From Dryococelus australis (lineage: Eukaryota; Arthropoda; Insecta; Phasmatodea; Phasmatidae), in assembly GCA_029891345.1 (NCBI GenBank), contig CM056994.1:58559251-58623250 (forward strand): a DNA stretch of 64,000 bases. Reading direction: 5' to 3'. The notes beneath the pieces were generated by a model. The model ran no database searches, was not told the DNA's origin, and saw nothing but the letters and a program-made list of their open reading frames with translations. This document shows, one piece after another, positions 36,699-47,345 of the stretch (position 1 is its first letter; each line of letters starts with the position of its first letter). The translations under genes were made by a program, and so were the position numbers.

Positions 36699-39600
36699 CA
36701 GTAGAACCCCTTTTTTACATATTTTAAGGGACCAAAACAGAAATGTGTAAAATGTGTGAATCTGTAAAAAGTGGGAAGTGATTAAAAAACTTATCTGGAC
36801 GATGTTAAAGAATATCTATTTAGAGTAAATACATAGTTTACTACGTAGGAAGTAACAAAATCCAATTGATTGTAAATCATGTTTTTCTACGACACCTGGG
36901 TTCTTGTTTCGCGTGTTTGATTAATTCAATGAAAATCGTTTAGTTGACACTTGTTTCGTTCTTTGGTACAGAAATAGTTTTGTGGTCCATTCATTACATG
37001 TTGTTCATTTACGTCTTAGTATTATTTCATATTTGTGGCATGTGATGTGCTTTTTCTCTCGTGGAACGTCATGTTTTAATGTTTCATATTTATTTCATTT
37101 GGTTCACTTGAATATTTATTTCTTCCATATCTAATTAGTTGCGAGTGCTCATTCCTCCATAGACATTCGAACTGAACGGATGTGTACACTGCTCTCGACC
37201 TCAATACACATTGACGCTCTCCAAACAAATTAAAACAGACACTTCACTTATTCCACTCTTGTGCCAACCTCACATCTTATATACCCAATACACTACACCT
37301 CTCCGCTCAGTCGGCGACACAGCAATCGAGTGTTGACTTCGCCTTCGACTAAGGAGGGTGCGTCTCTGCTTCTTCTGGCTGAATACGACTATTAGCATTT
37401 TAGCTCGTGGCATACACCCTGTACTCTGTGATCGGCCTGGAAACAGGTCATCTTGAGCCTAGCCCCTAGTGGGTCAGCGATCATACTGTATAGCACCGAT
37501 CTAGATACTTTTTAAACAACACTTTCTCGCAATTTGCAAACAACACAGCATCGAGAGTCGCTCCACACCGAGCCTACCCCTCCCCCACCACCCTCAAGAG
37601 TCATGGCGGCGGGCGGGGAACCGACGACGCCAACAATGTCCACATCAACAATGTCCACACCAACTTCCTCCCGATCGTCAACACCGGCCGCAGGAAATTA
37701 CACTTCTGAAATGGAAACCGACTTCCAATTAGTCAAACGTAAAGCTGACAGAACAACCACGCAGGAGAACAAGTGTCTCCATTCTGTGTCGTCCGAGGCA
37801 CATACAAACGCCATACATACACAAAATAGGTTTTCCCCGCTTAAGGAGGTAACGGAAAAAACCTCAGCATTTGATCGTCCCGGCTCATCAAGCATCTCCA
37901 CCCACAAAACACAAACGGCTGCACCACAAACACGTCAGAAAAAACAAAACCAGTACAGATTAGTGGTTCCTGACGCCACAAAATACAACCTACTTGTCCA
38001 GAAACTGCGAGCCATTAGTAGGGACGGGTTCTCCCTTCTCCCCACAGCTCGCGGAACACAAATCCTGACCAAAAACATTAACTTTTTCACAGCTGCTCGC
38101 ACAATGCTAGAAGCGAACTACATACATTACTTTACTTTCTGTCAAGCTGCCGAGCTCCCACAGAAAGTCGTTTTTGACCTCCACACCACAACCGACATTG
38201 CGGACATCAAGTCGGACCTGGAATGTGCCGGATACTAAATCCAGCACATTTATCAATTTAAAAAACGTATCCAAGATGAAACAGACCCCACGAAATTCAC
38301 GTTGGAGCCGCAACGTTTTTTCTGCGTCACGGCGGCGCAGAACACTTCTCTCCCTCCTCTGCACTCTGTCACGAGGATAAACATGACAATAGTTCATCCC
38401 CGCCAATACCAGAAACGGCAGACAGACGTGGCACAATGCCGCAACTGTCTAGCTTTAGGACACACAAAAAATCATTGTTCCATGCCGACAAAATGCCCTC
38501 ACTGCGCCGGCCCTCACCCCGAGAGTGCTTGCGCAACAATCAAAAACAACTCCAAGCCTACATGCAGTAACTGCGCAGTCAAACACACAGCCCTATCAAA
38601 AGCCTGCCCCAAGTTCCTGGACTTGGTGCAGAAAAGAACTACTGCTGCCGCTACGAAAATCGCGACAAAAACCGCAAAACAACCTCCTGCCCCGTCCAGA
38701 TTTCCAGTCAGGACATTACAGCCTGGCAAAACGTATTCGCAGGCACTCTCTGCGAATATTCACAAACCAGCTCCCACTCTTGACACCCCTGCGATGCCAA
38801 ACACACAACCGCAGTCCTGCCCTCGCCAGCAAAATTCGCCAGGAGAGATGCGAAACGTAATGCAGGATTTCCATGAACTCATGGAATTCCTTAGAGCATG
38901 CGACTTCGCTTCGCTCGTGGCTCATTTCTACCCCTACATACAAAAACTCCGCAACACCACTGAAAAACATGAGAGAACCTGGCTACTTCTCGAAGCCATG
39001 GCGTCATTTGCGGCCCCCTAGCCTGTCAACTAGACCCGCATTTGCCATTTTCCCCTACTCTGTACTGGAGCGACTCCGAAACACTTTACATTTACTATAC
39101 TCACTCTGACGAGCGAAATTAAACGCAATAATACTGCCCGTTTTCATAAAAAAAAAATGGCCCCGAAACTGGGCGGAGTTTTCCGATCGGTCCGGGACAA
39201 ACAACTACCTTGTGGCAGGACCGTTTGGCGCTAGCATCACGCCAGCCATATCGCTCTCGGACTTCCCCGAGTTAACATGTTTTACTTAACTTTTAGCCGC
39301 TCGTCACGGTACATTCAGACATGCACTCACACACCAATTAGATTATTTAATTGAATATAACATATGAGATATGAAGTAATTACAAAAACTGAACCAATAA
39401 CACTGATTTAAATTTTCGCGAAACTTAAATTCACCACATCATATACATATAATTAATTTAATTATATAAACCCTTGCCACTCCAGTCATGGGAAAGCTAC
39501 TTTTATAGAATATTTAACTTCATTTGGCTATTAACCTCCGCTTTTTATACCAAACTGTCGCTAGCTCTCTCACAGGGAGCTCGTGACAGTACTTCACAAG

Positions 39601-40359
39601 TCCTGAACTTTAAAATTCCGCGCTGATAAAATCAATTAACTTCTCCACTCTCTTTTATCCCGTACAGGCAGGGAAAAAGAGAGTAAAAATCAGTTACGGA
39701 AACAGCTCCCAGGCGCTACCCTGGGAATCCTGTACAATAATGTTGCTTTGCAGCTTGAAGTAATTTTGGTGGGTGCGGAGGGGGGCGGGGGTTAGCTTCT
39801 CCTCGCCTCCGCAAACTAATTGATAACCAACTGGGTGGCCAAGGTCCCTCACAAGGGACCGATTTACCCCCGCGCTGAGGGAGTAGCGTCCCAGTGATGT
39901 AAAATGGCGGTCTCCGCTCAGTCGGCTGCCGGACGTCAGAGAGTAAACATCGCTCCTCAATTACACATACCACCCTCAATATACAAAAATAAATTCCAAA
40001 ATTTTGGACATTTTGGAAAATTTGCCAAAAGCTATTAAAACTTAACCCGATTACGCAATATACAAATTAATCGTATTAGCCATTAATCCATCAATTAATC
40101 CCCTCCATCCACACGTCTTTCGTCTAGTGTCCCAGAACCGGCACGCTCCTACTACCACCATCGATTGTCGTACATGTAACTTCAAATTTTTTTCGAAGCT
40201 TCTCAGGATGAAATGCATAAAGTACTGCAGTGATTACGTACGTACATTGTGGGAAATACATACACAAAAAGCGAGTAAGTAATGCATTGTGTACAAATAA
40301 AAATATATGCACATTGCGGGAATTCGTGAAAAACAGGTATGTGAAAACGAGGATCTATG
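36699..40359. mobile_element. Nested pogo-type TIR-bounded segment
   Basis: Left end CAGTAGAACCCCTTTTTTAC; right end is the complement of CATAGATCCTCGTTTTCACA. They align over about 25 bp with several mismatches and one gap. Both ends abut TA (36697-36698 and 40360-40361), the pogo/Tc1 target. It contains no transposase that I can see; instead it carries an ORF1/gag-like gene (37534-39021), implying a further insertion inside a non-autonomous element. TIR pairing is fairly but not fully convincing. Confidence 0.5.
37534..39021 (+). pseudogene. Non-LTR retrotransposon ORF1 (Gag-like) with three CCHC-type knuckles
   Basis: One frame of about 495 codons interrupted by a single TAA at 38236-38238. 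The N-terminus is Pro/Ser/Thr-rich. The middle (about 37960-38330) resembles the PRE_C2HC-type region of Jockey/R1-clade ORF1 proteins (LVVPDATKYNLLVQKLRAIS; the 'AGY...Y.FKKRI' segment spans the stop). Then come knuckles: CRNCLALGHTKNHC at 38437-38478, CPHCAGPHPESAC, and CSNCAVKHTALSKAC. Such proteins bind element RNA. No endonuclease/RT ORF2 follows; about 100 bp after the stop comes a short A-run (39150-39159). Could be a retroposed ORF1-only copy. Confidence 0.75.
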
Positions 40360-40388
40360 TACTACTAACACAACTGCACTACATTTAA
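39160..40388. other. Remainder of nested insertion, non-coding
   Basis: Starts GC-rich after the A-run, then AT-rich with CT/GC blocks near 39540-39960. TCCGCTCAGTCGGC at 39913 also occurs at 37304 in the same orientation, before ORF1. Right pogo-type end at 40335-40359. No ORF of note. Confidence 0.4.
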
Positions 40389-40990
40389 TTGTATGAAGCT
40401 ATAGCTACAGCTAGGTTTCCTTACAGGATTTGTAGTTTTAGATGTGATAAAGGTAGGGAATACGTCAACAAAGAAGTAAATGATTTTTTCGAGCAAAAGG
40501 GCATAAAGTATGAGCTAACAATTCTGAGGGTGCAGGAACAAAATGGGGTAGCTGAACTCATGAACCACACCATTCTGTATAAAGCTCAGTGTATGATGCT
40601 ATGTTCCAAACTAGGCAAAACCATTTGGATTGAAACTGTTTTGACTGCTATCTATTTGATAAATATGAGCCTGACCACAGCTATACCGGAATGAAAACAT
40701 CCAGCTGAATTGTGGTTTGGGAGACGGCCTGAACTAAAACACATTATAGTGTTTGGCTGCATAGCATATGCACGTAAAGTAAAGAGTGAGAGAAATGGGA
40801 TGTTTGACTCACTTAGTCAGAAGTGTATGCTAGGGTACTGTGATAATGGGTATATGTTATGGTGTCCAGAATTGAATAGAGTGGTTGTAGCAAGTAGTAG
40901 TGTCAAATTTGATGGAACCAAAAATAAGTTTGAGTATCTCAAGGATTATGTAGTAAGTGGGTCAAGGAGAGAATCAAGGGTAAATGTGTA
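40389..40990 (+). pseudogene. Copia integrase C-terminal half
   Basis: Resumes at YEAIATARFPYRICSFRCDKGREY (first part shown), with the second catalytic Asp in CDKGREY and the Glu region VQEQNGVAE (normally Q.NGVAER). TGA at 40692-40694 interrupts, then HPAELWFGRRPELKHI and FGCIAYARK continue the GKRP-type C-terminal module up to SSSVKFDGTK. Confidence 0.9.
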
Positions 40991-41139
40991 GATTCAGTAA
41001 GAGAATTGGAGAAACCAGAAGTTCTTGTCACTTTGTCTTCGGCAGATGATGTAAGCACGGCAATGAATGCAATTGCATTCTGTGACGGAGTGCCACAGAG
41101 TTTTGAAGAGCTGAAAAACAGAAGTGACAAAAACTACTA

Positions 41140-42592
41140 GTTGAGAGCTGTTGAGGAGGAGGTGAAATGTCTTTTGGAAAGTGAAACGTGGGAAGAGGCG
41201 GTATTACCAGAGGGAAAGAAAGCAATCAATAGTAGATGGGTGTTTACATTGAAACAGGTCCAAGATGGAAGGTTAGAAATATACAAAGGGATGCACACAG
41301 TCTAAAAGGATTAGATTATAATGACACTTATGCAATTGTTGCAAAGCTTACTACTGTAAGAATTTTGTTGTGTTTAGCTAACTTTTAAAACCTATAAATC
41401 CATCAGTTAGATGTTAAAAATGCATTCCTACATGGGGTTTTAAAGGAGGACTTTTCATGTTTCCACCTGAAGTGGTAAAGATAAAAAAAGGTGTAAGGTT
41501 CTCAAATTAAACAAAACACTGTATGTTTTAAAGCAAGTTCCAAAGGAGTGGAGTTACAGATTTGATGTGTATGTTAAGTCCGTTGTTTTAACCAATGTCA
41601 ATCTGATAGGTGTGTATAGATGTACAGAGATAATGGATGTGTTGTGTATTTGCTCCTCTATGTTGATGATTTTTTGATTGCTAGTGGTTCATTAGACAAA
41701 CTAGAAGAGATGAAAGAGAAATTCATGTCAGAAATTAAGATGAGAGATTTGAAGGATGTTAAATATTTTTTAGGTATACAGATAAGAGCGGATAGGTCAT
41801 ACAATGTGCTTGAGCCGGACAAGTTATCATGTGAAATTGTTAACAAAATTTCAGATGGAACACTGTAAACCAGTGCAAACACCTTTAGAGACACAACCTA
41901 ATCATGATGTAACAAAAGACTGTATCATTAATGTGAAATCTTACAGGGAATTAATTGGCAGTCTAATGTATGCCTGTCTAACCACCAGACCAGATATCTG
42001 TGCTGCTGTAAACTTCTACAGCCAGTTTCAGTCAAACGCTACTGAGGCACAATGGATGGGCCTGAAAAGAGTCACGAGGTATCCGAATTTGGGACTGTGG
42101 TTTTAAGGAAATAGTAATGTACAGTTACTTGGGTATGCTGATGCAGATTTTGTAAATCGGCCAGATAGGAAGTCCGTGACAGGCTATCTGTTGGAAATGT
42201 ATGGGGATGTCATTTGTTGGGTGACTAGAAAGCAGCCAACTGTTTCATTGTCCACGACTGAATCAGAGTTTGTTGCTTTGGCTTCAACTACCACGGAGCT
42301 GCTGTGGCTTGTGCAGTTGTTGAGGGAGTTGGATGTAGATACCATTAAGCCTGTGACAGTATTTGAGGATAATCAGTTATGCATCTGTGCTTTGGGTAAC
42401 TGGGAGCAGAAACGTTTGAAACACAATGATGTAAAGTATAAATTTGCTAGAGATCTGTACCAAAAAATTGTTATTGCTTTCAACTACATTCCATCAGGAG
42501 AACTGAAAGTAGATATGTTGACCAAAGGATTAATAACCGAGTCTTTTGTAAAACATTGGGAAAACCTAGGAATGAATGTAGTGAATCACTGA
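41140..42592 (+). pseudogene. Copia reverse transcriptase and RNase H
   Basis: Multiple frames. WEEAVLPEGKKAINSRWVF is the RT entry motif (41190-41250). Next is QLDVKNAFLHG, partly decayed. Catalytic YVDD lies at 41659-41670 within LLLYVDDFLIASG, followed by FLGIQI. Then LIGSLMYACLTTRPDI and the RNase H core: DRKSVTGYLLEMYG, STTESEFVALAS, EDNQLCICAL and HNDVKYKFARDL, ending MLTKGL. Frame breaks near 41300-41620, 41866 and 42105. Confidence 0.93.
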
Positions 42593-42640
42593 AAAGTCTT
42601 GTAACAAGCTTAGATAGCATAATGATAAATTGAGGAAAGG

Positions 42641-42910
42641 TGTTGAATAAATAACAATTTGTCATTTATTGTACTTTAATGCCTATTTTTATAAGTGCAC
42701 TTTATTTCCAGTGTATGGTACTACTGAGTTTTTGTTCGGTTGTTCCAAGTGTTTTTTTTGTTTAATCGAGTAAAGCGGCGGCGTAATGGCGGGAAAGAGT
42801 TAACATGTAGGTCTGTGCTTTGATGTTGTATTATATATTATGAAGAATACATCCTGTCTCCAAACTTTATTTACACTATCCTGTTACCCATAGTAGCTGG
42901 TCTACTAACA
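42641..42910 (+). repeat. Copia 3' LTR
   Basis: 270 bp, same TG...CA ends as the left LTR. Last 114 bp (42797-42910) are identical to 34622-34735. Confidence 0.95.
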
Positions 42911-43074
42911 TTTTAACTGTCAAATTCTTTGTTTGTTTTCAGCTGTTCAAATAACTCTTGTCATATTTCGAAAACCATTACGTACAAATGCTCACAATTT
43001 ACGTCTGTAACAATATTTAGGTCAGCTTTACGACTTTTTTAATAATATGTGTACTGATGATAGGTAGTTCTTAT

Positions 43075-43265
43075 GGTAACTATCCTATATAATAAGTAGA
43101 CGATCTCTGTCTGTCTGTCCGTCTTAAATACCTCTAAGTCCCTTGAAACGCAACAGAAGTCCTTCAAATTTTGCAGAGCGAATCCTCAGGGTAAAATACA
43201 GGTCAAGTTCAAATTTCAGCAAGATCAGATCAAGCAATCAATACTTTTTACCCAAAAACTAATTT
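43075..43265 (+). mobile_element. Helitron-like non-autonomous fragment
   Basis: TCCTATATAATAAG followed by GTCTGTCTGTCCGTC and a run (TCAAATTTTGCAGAGCGAAT) resembles the 5' portion of Helitron-like/HINE elements common in arthropods. This is memory-based; no 3' hairpin-CTAG/CTRR end was identified. Confidence 0.35.
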
Positions 43266-43393
43266 TTTATTAATTAATTTTTCCCTATGAAAAGTTTTGT
43301 ATTAATGCATAGAGAATATTGCATAGAGATATGAACGTAATTAAATATAATTTTTGTTTACTTTAAATGTCTCACTTCGATGTTGAGTTAATT

Positions 43394-43530
43394 AAGTGGG
43401 GCCTTAGTAGCTCATTGGATAGAGCGAATCCAAGTGGGGCCTTGCTCAGTGGATAGAACTATGTCAAGTGGGGCCGAAGTGGCCAAGTAGATAGAGAAAT
43501 ATTAAATGGGACCGCAGTTGCTTAAATGTT
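43394..43530 (+). repeat. Tandem array of four ~34-38-bp units resembling tRNA A-box/D-arm
   Basis: Units begin AAGTGGGGCC at 43394, 43432 and 43466 and AAATGGGACC at 43504. The first reads TAGCTCATTGGATAGAGC, close to a tRNA D-arm with internal promoter box A (TRGCNNAGYNGG). Others are GCTCAGTGGATAGA and GTGGCCAAGTAGATAGAG. No anticodon arm or B box follows any unit. Confidence 0.6.
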
Positions 43531-45783
43531 GAGTTAATTTCACATCATTCCATTATTATACACTGTTCATGGTAAAGCGAGAGCTTTTGAAGTCCTAGTT
43601 ACTTTTTTATTTCAACCAATTTCTTATCCTTTAACCACCTTTTTAAATCAATAATGACATGTAAGTAATAAACACAGTGTGTATATTCCACCGTAGTCAG
43701 AATTTACCATGTAAGGCTAAAATAAAATAAACTGTGGGGGAAAGAAATGTAGTATTTAACCTCTTGTTATTTATATGTTTTGGGTTATTTAGTAGGATGG
43801 CCTCAACTGGAATAAATACTAAAATGAAGGAGCAACCAGTCCAACGAAGTACACAGTAAATTCAAGCACGCAACACCTATTATTTTGTATGTAGGGGCAA
43901 CAAATGTAGAATATAGTGGTAAACATGCACACAAATAGGCCTACTGTAACTTTTATTCCACTTAAAATTTCTTAAGATTTTACTAGGTTTATTTATTTAT
44001 TTACATTTTTCTGGCTGAGCTTAATAATTTGTTGGGATTGTGGCAATCATTCAAATTACAGAAATATGTTACACAACTGTGTTTAAAACACATAGGGCAA
44101 AGGTACAATGTTGCAATAAATTGACGTGACTTTAAAATATAATTAACTTTGTCATAAAAACAGTTCATGGTAAAAATTTATAAATTTAACACATCCAATA
44201 TTTGCAGTCACATACACACTGGGCCAGATTAAAGGCTACGATGCAGCCACACCCTTTCAGATTTATCACAACATCGTAACTTGCTTAGGAATGTTTATCA
44301 AACACAATGTGTACAAATTTCACGTAGAAATTTAAACCTTTTTCAGTGGGAGAAAAATTACCACTTCTTTCCGCCAAGAGCAACACGCCATGTCATTACC
44401 ATGTTGCCGCATTTCTGCTAACCTCGGATTTGTAACTACCCCGCCAACACATCTAAATATATTATAGTAAGTATTAAAAAATTAAATTCCACTTCAGTTG
44501 TAAATTACTGACTCGTGACGCTTATTGTCTAAGAAGATAAACGACTTTGCTTCATCTACGCGTGTGAGGTGTCGCAGGCCTTCATTTTTTTTAACATGCC
44601 AGTTCACCAATTATAGCTTAGGGATTAGTTTCTTAATTACAATAAATTTTAAATATAGCCCCGTCAAAGAAATTATTCAAATTATAAGCTGACATCAACA
44701 TCGGCACTTTGTGTGTGCAAAATGTTTCACTCGTAAAAAGGACTATGGGGGCAGTTAACTAAAAGTTATTTACAGTGGCTCTTAGTGAGAACTGTGAAGT
44801 TAAAGGAGGATTCGCCAAAACCAGTATTTGCCGTACGGTAAAATAAATTTGCATGTTACCTTATATTGGAATTTTCAAGAGTAGGTCTTCCGTTGCCTAT
44901 GGTTATTCTAGTCTATAATCGATGATGCAAGGCAAGTATGAGTGTATGAATTGATTTGAAAGTTAATTTTATTTATCCTATCCAAAGCATGTGGAGTGCC
45001 ACTGATTTACACTACAAAATGAATACATATTAAAACAATATAAACCTTAATACCTAACAATGGAGAGGTACCTCAAAATTGTCTGTATTAGTTATTATTA
45101 CAAACCCTTATGATCTAATAATTTTAAACATAATTTTTATAATTACTAATTAAAATTCTTAATAAAATTATTTACATTGATTGGACATGGTTAGACGTAT
45201 TTTCTTGTAACCTTTCCTGTGCGGTCCGATACGGCGTGCTATCTGGTTATGTTCAATTGACACACTAACACATGTCAGCTACTAAGTTTCTATGCCTAAT
45301 ACACAATATGTCACGATTGAAAATTTTTACTATTAACTTGTAGATATGGACCTCTACGTCTCGCGTTAAATAAACACTTTTAAATTAAACAATCATGATA
45401 TATAACGCTGACAATATTACATTAACATATAACAGTTCTTTAGATTGATTACCTATCTAGACATACCACACACTGGTAGAGGCTTCCAGGAATTTTTCTT
45501 TATTGTGCAATCCTCTACAATGCGCTTTAAGATTGAGAACTCCCTAGTTAATGTCTTTATGGTGGCTGGCTTTGCATGTCAAATGTCTCTGTCATTTGTG
45601 CTAGGTTTCGACACTTTTGGGTGGAGCGTTCGAATACCACACAGGTAGTTTTCATTCCGTCACTGGGTGCAGCGTTTGGAATTACATACGGTTTTGAGGG
45701 GGTTGTGGCTTGAACAGAGTTCTCCCCTTTCACTTGCTATGCAACAGTAAACTAGACAGGTCAGCATTGATTCACTGAGAAAG
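43531..45783. other. AT-rich intergenic; MITE family A end at 43560
   Basis: ACTGTTCATGGTAAAGCGAG near 43561 resembles the family A MITE terminus. Nothing else recognised; the + frame 45445-45648 shows no domain. Confidence 0.4.
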
Positions 45784-45789
45784 TTAGTT

Positions 45790-46960
45790 TGTTTTTACTG
45801 TTGCACAGCGGTACACACACAACCAGGTAAAATTATACACTGCTGATCTACTGGCGGCGGCATTTCTTGCATGACCCCTTCTTTTGTGGTCGGCCTCTCT
45901 TCCTTGGTGGCTGGTGGGTTGGCACTGGCCACCTGTACCTTGGGGTGGGCCTCTATCCTGGCGAAAAAGGAATGCGGCCGGCACGTGCCGGCACTTCTCT
46001 CCTTCCGGTGCTGGAGTCTCCGTTTTCTTCCTTGGTGGGGGCTGGTGTAGGGCCGTCACGCACCTGGGAGTTGCTGGAAGAATCTTCCTCGTGAGGAGGC
46101 ACCGTCTTCGGGATCACCTGGGGTAAAGGTTCGGTTCCCCATCCCTGGTGATCAAATGGTGATGCCGGTCTTGTTCTATAAGAGCAGCGCCTGCCACGTC
46201 GACAATGTGCAGTGGCTGGATGTCGGTCTCATTTGGGTCCTCCAGGACTGTAGTAATGGTTGCTCTGTGGTTGCGTGCCGTTTCCTTATCCTCCGTGACA
46301 CAGCCGGTTCAGGCAATCCTTGTTGAGATGCCTTCCCGAGCTGTGCAAACAGCGGGGAGGTAAAGGGTGATGACGAGGGGGGTGGACCATCAACTGCTTG
46401 TCGCTCAGGCAGAGGGGGTGAGGAGGCGACCTTGGGAGCTCGTGCCGGGCTGTCAATTCACGCCTGTGCTATTTCATTCTTCTCTATCTCTCTTGTCCGT
46501 TCACCCAAGTTCTTCCACTGTCTGCAGTTTTGGGGTAATCAGGAGGTTTCAGGAAGAAGGGAGAAGAGCACGTGTTATGCTTCAGATGCAGCTTTCCTCA
46601 TTCTTTGCCGGGTAAAGGCACTTATAGATTTGTGCCTTCCTGCAAATGTATAATTCTACTTCTTCCCCCGAATGCTGAACTTTCGTATGGAAGTCCAAAA
46701 TCAGTTGTACCACGACTTCCTCTCCAGTAAACTCAGAAGTCAGTCTGTGGTAAAGCTGTTCCCACAAACTGACAAACTCTAAATATTTTGCTCACCATTC
46801 CTTCGCTTTCCAGTGTACCTGACTTTGGGTCTTTTGAACCCAATGGGATCTAGGTGTGGTCTTCCACTGAACTCTGGAAGTTGAAATTCAGTGAAAGTTT
46901 GGGATGGCTCGTAGCTACATCTCAAGCCTGGATTTCTATGTCAATATGAGAGTCTACATT
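45790..46960 (-). pseudogene. PHD-Gag retroelement copy 2: capsid and downstream Gag
   Basis: On the - strand FQLPEFSGRPHLDPIGF matches DFAGRPHEDPVAF of copy 1. Then HRLTSEFTGEEVVVQLIL matches RLAAEFTGKE, and YICRKAQIYKCLYPAKNEE matches MWRKEQMFQHLFPG. Near 45850-45890 KKGSCKKCRRQ may be a remnant knuckle or basic tail. Stops and shifts separate these pieces. No protease was found. Confidence 0.7.
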
Positions 46961-47345
46961 GGCAGACCTCGCAATGATGAACTTGGCCAGGAAGAGTAAT
47001 TTGTTCATCCGGCCAGCCTATACACGCTAAGTGGTATTAGTTTGCGCAGGTTACACACCTGACCTAGAAGGTACTGTGACCATCACATTGTAGCCAGTTG
47101 CACCTGGCTAACAGTCGATTTTGGCATGATGCACACCGGTAGTCGAGACCGTCTATGTATCTAGGTATGTCTTCCCACCCGAGGTAGGTGTAGTGGAAGA
47201 ATTTCCTGCAGTGTGCACATTGGATTATGTACATGCCCATGCCGGGGCATGAACCCATGTCGCACTCATCTGAGGCCTCTAGAATACGTTGTCTGGGCGT
47301 TGTAGCCACAGGGACTTCATGGTCTCTCTGACTGGAGTTGGACAT
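46961..47345 (-). pseudogene. PHD-Gag retroelement copy 2: tandem PHD-like fingers
   Basis: Finger 1 in the open frame 47064-47345: C-x4-C, CAHCRKFFHYTYLGWED, C-x2-C; the Cys after the His (YIC in copy 1) is here Tyr (HYTY), so the finger is damaged. After one stop, finger 2 reads CVTCAN(stop)YHLACIGWPDEQ and closes with CEVC. The H..C(L/I)GW.DE core is conserved between copies and between fingers. Confidence 0.7.

Larger units (their letters stand above)
34462..42910 (+). mobile_element. Ty1/copia LTR retrotransposon, split by a nested insertion
   Basis: Complete outline: LTRs at 34462-34735 and 42641-42910 (TG...CA), primer site at 34736, purine tract TTGAGGAAAGG just before the right LTR, and internal domains in copia order (Gag, protease, integrase, RT, RNase H). 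Without about 3.8 kb of inserted DNA (36546-40388) it is about 4.6 kb, close to the copia size. Flanks TGTTA (left) and TTTTA (right) could be a 5-bp target duplication with one change. All ORFs carry stops or shifts, so it is not autonomous. Confidence 0.95.
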
